64,000 nt of DNA, taken from an uncultured Erythrobacter sp. Its GTDB lineage: Bacteria > Pseudomonadota > Alphaproteobacteria > Sphingomonadales > Sphingomonadaceae. Positions 23,936 to 32,779 of the stretch are shown piece by piece (the stretch's first letter is position 1; every line of letters starts with the position of its first letter). A program made the translations under genes and the position numbers. The notes below the pieces were generated by a model. That model ran no database searches and was not told the DNA's origin. It saw only the letters and a program-made list of their open reading frames with translations. Location: assembly GCA_947500645.1 (NCBI GenBank), contig CANMSD010000001.1, positions 62,001 to 126,000 on the forward strand, written 5' to 3'.

Positions 23936-25155
23936 TATGCAGCCTGTCTCAGTTCCAGTTCGAGCCGGTCCCAAATTTCGACCAGCGCGCCGACCAGCTC
24001 GTCCATCATTTTAGCCGTGTGCATCGGTCCGGGGGTGAAACGGAGGCGCTCGGTCCCGCGCGGCACAGTCGGGAAATTGATCGGCTGCACATAGACGCCA
24101 TATTCGGCGAGCAGGATATCGCTGATCTTCTTCGCGCGCACCGGATCACCGACCATCAGCGGGACGATGTGAGTAACGCTGTCCATCACCGGCAGGCCAG
24201 CAGTGCGCATCTTTTGCTTGAGCAGTTCGGCATTGGCCTGCTGCGCATCGCGCTCTTCGCTCGAGTTCTTCAGATGCTTTACCGAGGCGAGCACTCCGGC
24301 AACCAGCACTGGCGAAAGCGAAGTCGTAAAAATAAAGCCGGGTGCATAGGAACGAATGCAATCGATCACGCGGGTGTCGGCCGCGATATAGCCGCCCATC
24401 ACGCCAAACGCTTTGCCCAGCGTGCCTTCGATGATGTCGATGCGGTGCGCGGCTTCGTCACGTTCCGAAATGCCGCCGCCGTGATCGCCATACATGCCGA
24501 CTGCGTGCACTTCGTCGATATAGGTGAGTGCGTTGTACTTCTCGGCGAGATCGCAAATCGCATGGATCGGCGCGACATCGCCATCCATCGAATAGACGCT
24601 TTCGAAGGCGATGACCTTGGGCGTTTCCGCGTCTTCGGCGGCAAGTAGCTCTTCCAGATGCGCCATGTCATTGTGGCGGAACACGCGCTTTTCGCAGCCC
24701 GAATTGCGGATCCCGGCAATCATGCTGGCGTGGTTCAATTCGTCAGAGAAGATCACGCAGCCGGGCAGCAGTTTTCCAAGCGTCGAGAGCGTCGCATCGT
24801 TAGAGACATAGCCGCTGGTGAAGATCAGCGCGCCTTCCTTGCCGTGCAGGTCGGCTAACTCTTTTTCCAGTTCGACATGCAGATGCGTGTTGCCGCCGAT
24901 ATTGCGCGTGCCGCCAGAGCCTGCGCCGACATCGTGCAGCGCCTCTTCCATGGCGGTGATGACTTTCTCGTGCTGGCCCATGGCGAGATAGTCGTTCGAG
25001 CACCACACCGTGATCGGCTTTGGCCCGTTATGCCCATGGAAACAGCGCGCGTTGGGATAGGAACCCTTGTTCCGCATAATGTCGATGAAAACGCGGTAAC
25101 GGCCTTCCTCGTGAAGGCGATCAATCGCTTTGTCGAAGACAGTTCCGTAGTTCAC
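23935..25155 (-). CDS. hemA: 5-aminolevulinate synthase
   Basis: 406 residues. Condenses glycine with succinyl-CoA to 5-aminolevulinate, the first step of haem (and, where present, bacteriochlorophyll) synthesis by the Shemin route of alphaproteobacteria. Motifs: [58 protein letters not shown] and the PLP lysine in [16 protein letters not shown], around residue 242. C-terminal [11 protein letters not shown] is conserved. Length matches the family. The downstream exported gene overlaps its stop. Confidence 0.97.
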   Translation of the reverse strand: MNYGTVFDKAIDRLHEEGRYRVFIDIMRNKGSYPNARCFHGHNGPKPITVWCSNDYLAMGQHEKVITAMEEALHDVGAGSGGTRNIGGNTHLHVELEKELADLHGKEGALIFTSGYVSNDATLSTLGKLLPGCVIFSDELNHASMIAGIRNSGCEKRVFRHNDMAHLEELLAAEDAETPKVIAFESVYSMDGDVAPIHAICDLAEKYNALTYIDEVHAVGMYGDHGGGISERDEAAHRIDIIEGTLGKAFGVMGGYIAADTRVIDCIRSYAPGFIFTTSLSPVLVAGVLASVKHLKNSSEERDAQQANAELLKQKMRTAGLPVMDSVTHIVPLMVGDPVRAKKISDILLAEYGVYVQPINFPTVPRGTERLRFTPGPMHTAKMMDELVGALVEIWDRLELELRQAA

Positions 25156-25263
25156 GAGAAGCGCTCATCCATTCAGCATGGGGCGGTCAGCCCCGATTCC
25201 GTGGCGGTCATTTAGGGAGTAAATCGGCGTTTTTCTAGCACGATCTTTGCGAATGGCTCGCGA

Positions 25264-26079
25264 CTAAAATCGCTCAATCTGATCGATTCCATAGGTTGAA
25301 AGCACACCTTCAAGCTCGCGCAGAGTTTCGATGTCGCCGGTCGTGACCGCGCGGTTGGGGCCGGTGCGAGCGAATTCCTGACCTTCGAGCAGGTGGGCGA
25401 TCCGCCGCGCAATTCCCTCCGCACCGTCGACGAACTGGATGTCCGGCGGCATGCCTAGATCACCAACTGCGACGTCCATCAGCTCCTCTTCCAGCAGCGG
25501 AAAGTGCGTGCAGCCGAGCACGATGCGGTCGAGCTTCATCTCGGTATCGCGTTCGCTCAGCCCCTCAAGTGCAGCCCGCAATACCGCGCGATTGACCGGC
25601 CGACCGCGCAGCTTGTTCTCCGCTTCGTCGACCAGATCGGGCGCGGCGTGGCGCAGCAATTTGCCGTCTTTCACGAATTCCGTTTCGAGATTGTCGACAT
25701 AGGGCTGGCGCACGGTCCCTTGCGTGCCGAGCAGTCCGATCACGCCGGTCTTGCTGGTCAGCGCGGCGGGCTTGATAGCGGGTACAGTCCCAACAATCGG
25801 GATCTCAAGAACTTCGCGCACCATGCCGAGCGCAATCGTGCTCGCAGTGTTGCAGGCGATGCAGGCCAGGCGCGGCTGGTAACGCTCGCTCATCCGCCCG
25901 AGCAGCCCGGCAACCCGCGCGGCCACTTCTGCCTCGGTTTTCTTGCCATAGGGCAGGCCCGCGTAGTCGGCAGCGAAAATGATCTGTGCGTCAGGCAGCG
26001 CCTTGCGCACCTCGTCGTAGATCGTCAGCCCGCCAACGCCGGAATCGAGCAGCAGGATCGGGGAAGTTGCTTCGGTAAT
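25264..26079 (-). CDS. murI: Glutamate racemase, start codon apparently ATT
   Basis: Converts L- to D-glutamate for peptidoglycan. Cys residues in ACIACNTAST and VLGCTHFPLLEEE are the catalytic pair. The first canonical start in frame is GTG 26010, but translation upstream of it reads TEATSPILLLDSGVGGLTIYDE, and DSGVGG is the essential N-terminal motif of MurI. Between this motif and the in-frame TAA at 26098-26100 no ATG, GTG or TTG exists. ATT at 26077-26079 gives a 271-residue protein of normal length. Family call firm; start inferred. Confidence 0.92.
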   Translation of the reverse strand: MTEATSPILLLDSGVGGLTIYDEVRKALPDAQIIFAADYAGLPYGKKTEAEVAARVAGLLGRMSERYQPRLACIACNTASTIALGMVREVLEIPIVGTVPAIKPAALTSKTGVIGLLGTQGTVRQPYVDNLETEFVKDGKLLRHAAPDLVDEAENKLRGRPVNRAVLRAALEGLSERDTEMKLDRIVLGCTHFPLLEEELMDVAVGDLGMPPDIQFVDGAEGIARRIAHLLEGQEFARTGPNRAVTTGDIETLRELEGVLSTYGIDQIERF

Positions 26080-26180
26080 GGTTGTTTCTGCCCGCGCTTA
26101 ACTTGTGCCGCGCCTTTTACTGCGGCATTGAAAAAAGGGAAGCGGAGCATGACTTTGGCCCGTGGAGGGGAACGACACCG

Positions 26181-26771
26181 ATGATACCGTTTTACGCTGC
26201 GATCCTGGGTTATCTGCTCGGCTCGATACCGTTCGGCCTGTTGCTTACCAAGGCGGCGGGCATGGGCGACGTGCGCAATATCGGCAGTGGCAACATCGGC
26301 GCGACCAACGTGCTGCGCACCGGGAACAAGGGGTTGGCTGCGGCGACCCTGCTGCTCGATCTGGTCAAGGGATTTGCGCCCGTTTTCATCGCGGGTCAGC
26401 TATGGGGCGAAGTGTCCGCAGCCTTCGCAGCTGGTGCGGCCGTACTCGGCCACTGCTTCCCAGTCTGGCTCAAATTCAAGGGCGGGAAGGGTGTCGCCAC
26501 CAACGCCGGCGTCGCCTTCGGTCTCGCATGGCCGATTGGTCTCGCTTACGCAGGCATATGGCTGAGCATGCTCGCTATCTTCCGCATTTCGTCGCTCGCC
26601 GGGATGAGCGCGGTCGTTGCCGCTGCTGCCGCTGCCCCGCTGTTTGGATACCCGCAATTCTTCCCAGTGCTGGCAGCTATCGCCGGTCTGATCATCTACC
26701 TTCACCGCGACAATATCGGACGGTTGGCCAAGGGTGAGGAACCCAGGATCGGCGGGAAGAAAGACTCGTGA
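26181..26771 (+). CDS. plsY: Acyl-phosphate:glycerol-3-phosphate acyltransferase
   Basis: 196 residues, five to seven membrane helices in the inner membrane. Transfers an acyl group from acyl-phosphate to glycerol-3-phosphate in phospholipid synthesis. Motifs: GYLLGSIPFGLLLTK, DVRNIGSGNIGATNVLRTGNKG (motif 1, nearly invariant), FKGGKGVATNAG (motif 2) and YLHRDNIGRLAKGEEPRIG (motif 3). ATG 26181 gives the correct N-terminus; the frame is open upstream but that part is unrelated to PlsY. Shine-Dalgarno GGAGGGGAAC lies just upstream. Divergent from murI. Confidence 0.96.
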   Translation: MIPFYAAILGYLLGSIPFGLLLTKAAGMGDVRNIGSGNIGATNVLRTGNKGLAAATLLLDLVKGFAPVFIAGQLWGEVSAAFAAGAAVLGHCFPVWLKFKGGKGVATNAGVAFGLAWPIGLAYAGIWLSMLAIFRISSLAGMSAVVAAAAAAPLFGYPQFFPVLAAIAGLIIYLHRDNIGRLAKGEEPRIGGKKDS

Positions 26772-26788
26772 GCTTGTCGTTCGGTGAA

Positions 26789-26857
26789 CTCCTGTGGAAG
26801 CAGGAGCCCAGAGCGGCCGTATTCGATTTTATCCTGGATTCCTGCTTTCGCAGGAAA
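26789..26857. repeat. Palindromic interspersed repeat (REP/MITE-like)
   Basis: Two arms flank a short centre. Left arm 26789-26812 (CTCCTGTGGAAGCAGGAG then CCCAGA) and right arm 26831-26857 (TCCTGG then ATTCCTGCTTTCGCAGGAA) are imperfect inverted copies of each other, and each arm is itself a hairpin (TTCCTGC-TTTC-GCAGGAA on the right). Sphingomonad genomes carry many such elements. It ends six bases before the dprA start and its right arm supplies the dprA Shine-Dalgarno (CAGGAA). Confidence 0.75.
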
Positions 26858-26862
26858 TCGCT

Positions 26863-27987
26863 ATGATTGAACAGCTCACCCAAGCGGAGGCATTTGCCCG
26901 CATTCGGCTGCTGCGTTCCCCCAACATCGGACCGGTCAGCTACCGCAAATTGCTGGCGAGATTTGGCTCGGCCGTCGGCACGTTGGAGGCGTTGCCGGAG
27001 CTGGGATCGCGCGGAAAGCGCAGCTATCGCCCCGCATCGCGAGAAAAGATCGAACGCGAGGTGGAGGGCATCCAGCGCGCCGGGGCGAGCTATCTGTTCC
27101 ACGATCAGCCGGAGTTCCCTGAGCTGCTCGGCGAGATCGAGAGCACGCCGCCGATCCTGACCTATCGCGGGTCCATCGCGCTCGCTTCCCAACCGTGCGT
27201 GGCGATGGTGGGTGCGCGCAATTCGTCTGCTGCTGCGGTGAAACTGGCGCGGCAATTCGGGCGCGATCTGGCTGCTCAGGGCTATGTCGTCGTGTCGGGT
27301 CTCGCTCGCGGGATCGACGGAGCGAGCCATGAGGGCGCACTCAGCGCAGGCGGCGGCGCAACGATTGGCGTGATCGCGAGCGGGATCGATATTGCCTATC
27401 CGCCGCAACACAAGGAGTTGCAGGAGCAGATTGCCACCGAAGGTCTGCTGATTGCCGAGCAACCTCCCGGCACGCAGCCGCGGGGCAGCCATTTCCCGAG
27501 CCGCAATCGGATTATCGCTGGATTGGCGGCGGGCACTGTGGTGGTTGAGGCGGCACCCAAATCCGGCTCGCTCATCACCGCGCGGCTGGCAGGGGAGGCC
27601 GGGCGCGAGGTTATGGCGATACCCGGCTCACCGCTCGATACTCGATCGCTTGGCTGCAACCAGCTGATCCGCGATGGCGCAGTGCTGGTGCAATCACCGG
27701 AGGAAGTGATCGAACTGCTCGAGAGTTTCGAGGGAACGCCGCGCTCCCGCTTCAACCTTGCGGAGGAGCGCGAGGAGTATGATTTCTCCGAGCTCGGCGG
27801 TGAAACGATCAACGCTGGGGATACAGCCGAGATATTCGCCCTGCTTTCGACCGCGCCGGTTGCGGTGGACGAGCTGGTGCGGCAATCGGGCGCGTCGATG
27901 GCGCTGGTGCAGATGGCTCTGCTGGAGCTGGAGATTACCGGCGAGCTTGAGCGGCATTCCGGCGGGCGGGTCTCGCTGGCGGGTTGA
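26863..27987 (+). CDS. dprA: DNA-processing protein A
   Basis: 374 residues. Loads RecA on incoming single-stranded DNA in natural transformation. Helix-hairpin-helix-like N-terminus (FARIRLLRSPNIGPVSYRKLLARFG), the Rossmann-like DprA core with VAMVGARNSS, VSGLARGIDGASHEGAL, GVIASGIDIAYPPQH and RNRIIAGLAAGTVVVEAAPKSGSLITARLAGE, and a C-terminal winged-helix (DELVRQSGASMALVQMALLELEITGELERHSGG). All domains are intact. Start ATG 26863 follows an interspersed repeat. Confidence 0.95.
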   Translation: MIEQLTQAEAFARIRLLRSPNIGPVSYRKLLARFGSAVGTLEALPELGSRGKRSYRPASREKIEREVEGIQRAGASYLFHDQPEFPELLGEIESTPPILTYRGSIALASQPCVAMVGARNSSAAAVKLARQFGRDLAAQGYVVVSGLARGIDGASHEGALSAGGGATIGVIASGIDIAYPPQHKELQEQIATEGLLIAEQPPGTQPRGSHFPSRNRIIAGLAAGTVVVEAAPKSGSLITARLAGEAGREVMAIPGSPLDTRSLGCNQLIRDGAVLVQSPEEVIELLESFEGTPRSRFNLAEEREEYDFSELGGETINAGDTAEIFALLSTAPVAVDELVRQSGASMALVQMALLELEITGELERHSGGRVSLAG

Positions 27988-27997
27988 GTGGGGCGAA

Positions 27998-28690
27998 ATG
28001 ATTAAAGCTGAAAACCCTTGGAATGGCGCCATGCAAGTGTGGGGCGAAGCGATACGCCTTATCCAAGCGGCTTGGCTTGAGGCGTTTGTCTATTTGGCGG
28101 GTACTATCGCAGTATGGACACTGATTGATCTTGAAGTGCTGGGCGAAAGCATGACCATCCCAGGCACGGTCGTTGATGTGGTTCTCGCCTATTTCCTCAC
28201 CATCGGTCTGCTTGCGAAGGGTGGACTACTTGCCAATGGGCTCAAGGGCACTTTTGGCACGTACTTCCTGGTTTCGCTCGTTAGCGGAATTGCGGTTTTA
28301 GTGGGCCTTGTCCTGCTCGTCATTCCAGGGGTCATTCTGCTCGTTCGGTGGTTGCCGGCCTATGGGATCGCTCTTGGTGAAGATGCGTCAGCAACTGGCG
28401 CTCTTGGCAAGTCTTGGGAAACGACGCGTGGGGTATTCTGGACACTCTTTCTCGCTATGGTATTTCCAATTCTGATCATCGCCATGCCGTTCTTTTTGGG
28501 GGTTTTAGAGGGGTTCTCTCAGGTGACCTATGGTGATCTCGGCCAAGACTATGAGCAAGCTTCAACTCTCTATCTGTTTTTGACTACCGTACTGTCTAGC
28601 TTCGGTGCGATGGCTATTACCGCTATCGGGATCGCCAGCTACTCCTTGCTGCGCGACCGCTCGGAGGCATTGAATACAGTATTCGAATGA
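27998..28690 (+). CDS. Multi-pass inner-membrane protein of unknown function
   Basis: 230 residues. After an amphipathic start (MIKAENPWNGAMQVWGEAIRLIQ) it has about five hydrophobic segments (near 33-55, 58-80, 88-118, 146-175 and 195-220). VLLVIPGVILLVRWLPAYGIALGEDASATGALGKSWE resembles the membrane domain of glycerophosphodiesterase-like or DUF975-type proteins (VxPGIxxxxxxxxxxPxxxxE...AxxxSxxxxxG). Ten bases after dprA with GTGGGG as a possible Shine-Dalgarno, so possibly co-transcribed, but no functional link is apparent. Confidence 0.75.
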   Translation: MIKAENPWNGAMQVWGEAIRLIQAAWLEAFVYLAGTIAVWTLIDLEVLGESMTIPGTVVDVVLAYFLTIGLLAKGGLLANGLKGTFGTYFLVSLVSGIAVLVGLVLLVIPGVILLVRWLPAYGIALGEDASATGALGKSWETTRGVFWTLFLAMVFPILIIAMPFFLGVLEGFSQVTYGDLGQDYEQASTLYLFLTTVLSSFGAMAITAIGIASYSLLRDRSEALNTVFE

Positions 28691-28792
28691 TTGTCCGCTT
28701 GACGGATCGAATCTTGAAACCCCACCCTCGCGCGTACGTACACACGTGAGAGCACGTCGCAGGGCTCTCCTAAGGATTGAATCAACACGACC

Positions 28793-31333
28793 ATGCAACT
28801 TGTTATTGTTGAATCGCCAGCCAAGGCGAAGACCATCGAGAAATATCTGGGCAAGGACTTCAAGGTTCTCGCCAGCTACGGCCACGTCCGCGATCTGCCG
28901 CCCAAGGATGGCAGCGTGCGACCGGACGAAGACTTTGCGATGGATTGGGAGCTGTATCGCGACAAGCAAAAGCGGTTCAAGGAAATCGCCGATGCCGCCA
29001 AGGACGCCAGCCGCCTTGTGCTCGCGACCGACCCCGACCGCGAAGGCGAGGCGATCAGCTGGCATGTTCAGGAGCTGCTGAAGAAGCGCAAGGCGCTACC
29101 TACCAAAGTCGATCGAGTGACCTTCAACGCGATCACCAAGTCCGCCGTGACCAAGGCGATGGGCGAGCCGCGTGAGCTCGATACCGATCTGATCGACGCC
29201 TATCTCGCTCGTCGTGCGCTCGACTATCTGTTCGGCTTCACGCTCAGTCCGGTGCTGTGGCGCAAGCTGCCCGGTGCGAAATCTGCTGGCCGCGTGCAGT
29301 CGGTCGCCCTGCGCCTCATCTGCGAGCGTGAGCACGAAATCGAGATCTTCAACCCGGTCGAATATTGGTCGGTTCTGGCGAAGATGGAGCATGACGGAAC
29401 GGCGTTCGACGCGCGGCTGGTCAAGTTCGATGGCAAGAAGCTGGGCAAGCACGATCTCGGCAATGAGACGAGCGCGTTTGCGGCCAAGGCTGCGGTCGAG
29501 GCTGGACGTTTCACGGTTGAGGAGATCGAGACCAAGCCGCTCAAGCGCAATCCCGCGCCTCCGTTCACCACCTCTACCTTGCAACAGGAGGCTGCGCGCA
29601 AGCTCGGTTTCTCCGCCAGCCACACCATGCGTTGTGCCCAATCGCTCTATGAAGCGGGCGCGATCACTTACATGCGCACCGATGGCGTGCAGATGGACAT
29701 GTCGGCCATCTTGGCTGCGCGCGACGCCATTGCCGAGCGTTTCAGTGATGATTATCGCCCGGAAAAACCGCGCTTTTACAGCAGTAAAGCCAAGAATGCT
29801 CAGGAGGCGCACGAAGCCATCCGGCCGACCAATTTCAGCCGAGATGCGGCTGGATCGGGCGACGAAGCTAAGCTTTATTCGTTGATCTTCAAGCGTGCGA
29901 TGGCGAGCCAAATGTCAGCCGCTCAGCTGGAGCGCACGACAGTGACATTGCGCGATGCGACCGGGCAGCATGAGCTGCGCGCCACCGGCCAGGTGGTGAA
30001 GTTTCCAGGCTTCTTCGCGGTTTATCAGGAAGGTTTCGACGACAAGTCGGACGATGATGAGGAAGGCCTGCTGCCCGCCATGGCCAAGGGTGATGCCCCG
30101 GCCAAAAAAGCTGTCGAAGCGAACCAGCACTTCACTCAGCCGCCGCCGCGCTTTTCCGAGGCGTCGCTGGTCAAGCGCCTGGAAGAACTCGGCATTGGTC
30201 GTCCGTCGACCTACGCCTCGACCATTCAGACCTTGCGCGACCGCGACTACGTGCGGATGGAGAAGAACCGCTTCCACGCCGAGGACTCAGGCCGTTTGCT
30301 GACCGCTTTCCTTGAGCGTTTCTTCCCGACCTATGTCGCTTACGATTTCACCGCCGGGATGGAGGACGAGCTCGATACCGTTTCGGATGGGCGCGAGGAC
30401 TATAAGGAACTGCTTGCGAAATTCTGGAAGGATTTCAAACCCAAGACCGAAGAGGTGATGGAGAAGCTGCCTTCCGAGGTCACCGAGGTGCTCGACGAAT
30501 ACCTCTCCGATTACCTGTTTCCCCCTCGCGAAGACGGCAAGGATGCGCGCTTCTGCCCGCTGTGCGAAACCGAGGGGCGCGAAGGCGGTAAACTGTCGCT
30601 GCGCGGTGGCCGCTTCGGCGCATTTATCGCTTGTGCCAACTATCCCGAGTGCAAGTTCACACGCCGGTTCGCGCAGCCTGGCGCCGATGGCGATGATGGC
30701 AGCGCAGATGGCGTAATGGGACAGCATCCTGAGACGGGCGAAGATATTCATCGCAAATCGGGCCGCTTCGGACCCTATGTCGAGATGGAGGATGGCGAGA
30801 AGAAGAAGCGCGCCTCGATCCCCAAAGACCTCGACGATTTCGATCTTGAATGGGCGATCAAGCTGCTCGATCTTCCGCGCATCGTCGGTGCTCATCCGGA
30901 GACCGGCAAGGAAATCGAAGCCGCTATAGGGCGTTACGGACCTTATCTGAGGCACGATGGCAAATACGCCAAACTCTCCAACACGCGCGATGTGTTCGAC
31001 ACAGGCATGAACGCGGCGGTGACGCTTCTGGCTGAGGCCGCCAATCGTAAGGGCGGTGGGCGCGGCAAAGCCGAGCCGATCAAGACATTGGGCGAGCACC
31101 CGACAAGCGGCGGCGAGATCAAGGTAATGCCCGGCCGTTATGGCCCCTACGTCACCGATGGCAACGTCAATGCGACGATACCGAAAGACATCAAGCCGGA
31201 AGATATTGAAGCGGCCAAGGCGATCGAACTGATCGATGCGCGAGCGGCGAAAGGGCCTGCGAAGAAGAAGCGCAAGAAGGCCGCGCCGAAGAAGAAAAAG
31301 GCTCCGGCGAAAAAGAAAGCGGCGACGAAGTAG
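28793..31333 (+). CDS. topA: DNA topoisomerase I
   Basis: 846 residues. Relaxes negative supercoils. TOPRIM domain at the N-terminus (MQLVIVESPAKAKTIEKYLG; ATDPDREGEAISWH), catalytic Y293 in AITYMRTDGVQMD, and ASTIQTLRDRDYVRME. The C-terminus has one Cys4 zinc ribbon (CPLC...CANYPEC), then three Gly-Arg-rich repeats (SGRFGPYVEMEDG, IGRYGPYLRHDG, PGRYGPYVTDGN) and a 30-residue Lys-rich tail (PAKKKRKKAAPKKKKAPAKK). Typical of alphaproteobacterial TopA. Confidence 0.97.
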   Translation: MQLVIVESPAKAKTIEKYLGKDFKVLASYGHVRDLPPKDGSVRPDEDFAMDWELYRDKQKRFKEIADAAKDASRLVLATDPDREGEAISWHVQELLKKRKALPTKVDRVTFNAITKSAVTKAMGEPRELDTDLIDAYLARRALDYLFGFTLSPVLWRKLPGAKSAGRVQSVALRLICEREHEIEIFNPVEYWSVLAKMEHDGTAFDARLVKFDGKKLGKHDLGNETSAFAAKAAVEAGRFTVEEIETKPLKRNPAPPFTTSTLQQEAARKLGFSASHTMRCAQSLYEAGAITYMRTDGVQMDMSAILAARDAIAERFSDDYRPEKPRFYSSKAKNAQEAHEAIRPTNFSRDAAGSGDEAKLYSLIFKRAMASQMSAAQLERTTVTLRDATGQHELRATGQVVKFPGFFAVYQEGFDDKSDDDEEGLLPAMAKGDAPAKKAVEANQHFTQPPPRFSEASLVKRLEELGIGRPSTYASTIQTLRDRDYVRMEKNRFHAEDSGRLLTAFLERFFPTYVAYDFTAGMEDELDTVSDGREDYKELLAKFWKDFKPKTEEVMEKLPSEVTEVLDEYLSDYLFPPREDGKDARFCPLCETEGREGGKLSLRGGRFGAFIACANYPECKFTRRFAQPGADGDDGSADGVMGQHPETGEDIHRKSGRFGPYVEMEDGEKKKRASIPKDLDDFDLEWAIKLLDLPRIVGAHPETGKEIEAAIGRYGPYLRHDGKYAKLSNTRDVFDTGMNAAVTLLAEAANRKGGGRGKAEPIKTLGEHPTSGGEIKVMPGRYGPYVTDGNVNATIPKDIKPEDIEAAKAIELIDARAAKGPAKKKRKKAAPKKKKAPAKKKAATK

Positions 31334-31560
31334 GGGCTCCACCTGGCTTCGCGGGCGGCGCGTTTTTCCGCTTCCGAGGGTGGTCAGCAGTGTGAATCTG
31401 CACACTCAGCCGGTGCGATCAAAAACGCGCAAACCGGCTCCGTTACTGCCTTTTGAAGGTTAATTGGGCGCCGGATACGCAAAGGAAAAACGGCGCGTTT
31501 GCAAATCGTCAAGTATTCTCCCCTATCACGTGACTCAAGAGACAGCGCGCCATTTGCGCA
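31334..31560. other. Intergenic region after topA
   Basis: 227 bases. CGCGGGCGGCGCG followed by TTTTT near 31355-31372 is a loose terminator-like stretch without a clean stem. Further right, AAAAACGGCGCG at 31485-31496 mirrors CGCGTTTTTCCG at 31361-31372, giving a long-range inverted pair. No RNA gene or operator recognised. Confidence 0.35.
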
Positions 31561-31911
31561 ATGGTTAAGACCAAGGGGTCGACGCACGTGATCGAAATTG
31601 AAGTTCAGAACGAAACGCACCAATCGCAAGAACGTATGCGCTTTGCCGCTGTGCCGCGGATCGGCGAGGGCCTGCGCCTGCGCGAACCCGATGGGATTTG
31701 GGCGAGTTATGACGTGCTTGACGTATGGTACCAGAAGGCCGAGTTTGGCGATGTCTGGATGCCATATGTGCATGTCTGCATGACCCCAGGAGAAGGCGCT
31801 GGCGATCCGACACAGGGTCACACTGGCGCACCGAACCTAAAAGCGGTAAACTCAGGATTTGAACCGGGCGTCGACGCTCAAGGCGGGGAGCTCGAACCAT
31901 TCAAAATCTAA
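31561..31911 (+). CDS. Small protein of unknown function
   Basis: 116 residues, no signal or membrane segment. The N-terminal 75 residues look like a small beta-barrel (IEIEVQNETHQSQERMRFAAVPRIGEGLRLREPDGIWASYDVLDVWYQKAE), in the style of short SH3-like conserved hypotheticals; the rest is Gly-rich and probably disordered. Codon use fits the neighbours. It stands 57 bases before a response regulator, so the two may be co-transcribed. Confidence 0.6.
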   Translation: MVKTKGSTHVIEIEVQNETHQSQERMRFAAVPRIGEGLRLREPDGIWASYDVLDVWYQKAEFGDVWMPYVHVCMTPGEGAGDPTQGHTGAPNLKAVNSGFEPGVDAQGGELEPFKI

Positions 31912-31967
31912 TCAAACGCACCACTGGCCCCAAATCACCAGGGGGTCAGAAACGGCTCAGCGATGCG

Positions 31968-32546
31968 ATGGAAGGGAAGACCCTTGCCGAGAAGCTCGCA
32001 GAGGCGAAGGGTAATCCTGCGCCAGACGCCAAGGAAGGTGGGCCAGCCAACGATGCGGCCGACACTGCCGCGCCTGACGCAGAGGCTGCCGATGCCGCGC
32101 CGGAAGGCGATACGGATGCAATCGTTCGTGCGGCGAAGGCCATGCGCGAAACGGTCGACGTGCAGCAGGATGCTGCTCGGGTCTGCCTGATCGTCGATGA
32201 CAGCCGCGTGATCCGCAAGGTTTCAAGCAAGATCGCCAAGAGCCTGGGCTATGTCCCGATCGAGGCGGAGAACGGCGAAGAGGCGCTTGCTCGCTGCAAG
32301 AAAGCCATGCCGCATCTGGTTCTGACCGACTGGCAGATGCCGGAAATGGACGGTATCGAGTTCGTGCGCCAGTTGCGCGCCATCCCGACCCCGAACAAGC
32401 CGACGATCGTGTTCTGCACGTCGAAGGGCGACGCCGCCGATATTCATGAAGGTATTAATGCCGGTGCCGACGATTACATCGTGAAGCCATTTGACGAGCC
32501 GAGCCTTCGCGCCAAGCTTGAAAAAGTCAAAGCGCAGATGGGTTGA
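31968..32546 (+). CDS. Response regulator with an Ala/Asp-rich N-terminal extension
   Basis: 192 residues. Residues 1-70 are low-complexity (Ala, Asp, Pro, Glu), then a complete receiver domain: D77/D78 in LIVDDSR, phosphoacceptor D121 in VLTDWQMPEMDG, T151 in FCTSKG, K173 in VKPF. No output domain. The start is uncertain: the frame stays open upstream of ATG 31968 (reading GPKSPGGQKRLSDA) without a canonical start, and the nearest GGGGG is 24 bases away. CheY/DivK-like signalling by protein contact is expected; no kinase is nearby. Confidence 0.87.
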   Translation: MEGKTLAEKLAEAKGNPAPDAKEGGPANDAADTAAPDAEAADAAPEGDTDAIVRAAKAMRETVDVQQDAARVCLIVDDSRVIRKVSSKIAKSLGYVPIEAENGEEALARCKKAMPHLVLTDWQMPEMDGIEFVRQLRAIPTPNKPTIVFCTSKGDAADIHEGINAGADDYIVKPFDEPSLRAKLEKVKAQMG

Positions 32547-32589
32547 GGATTGCCTCGCCATTGCGGGACGGCGCGTCTAAGCCAGCACC

Positions 32590-32772
32590 ATGGCTAAAGA
32601 TCGATTTGAACGTCACAAACAACCCTGGAATGCCGAGGAGGCAGGTCGGTTGCGGCTGCTCGCGTCAAAAGGGCAGGGGCTGAAGCAGATATCCAAGGCG
32701 CTCAATCGCAGCGAGGAATCGACCAAGAGCTTCGCGAAACAGCAGAAGATCAAGATCGCGAAAAAGCGCTAG
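32590..32772 (+). CDS. Small basic helical protein, HTH-like
   Basis: 60 residues: MAKDRFERHKQPWNAEEAGRLRLLASKGQGLKQISKALNRSEESTKSFAKQQKIKIAKKR in three blocks. The middle looks like a minimal SANT/Myb or sigma-4-like helix-turn-helix (WNAEEAGRLRLLASKG, then LKQISKALNRSEESTKSFA), with strongly basic ends. Probably binds nucleic acid. Follows the response regulator by 43 bases on the same strand. Confidence 0.65.
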   Translation: MAKDRFERHKQPWNAEEAGRLRLLASKGQGLKQISKALNRSEESTKSFAKQQKIKIAKKR

Positions 32773-32779
32773 TGCGCGG

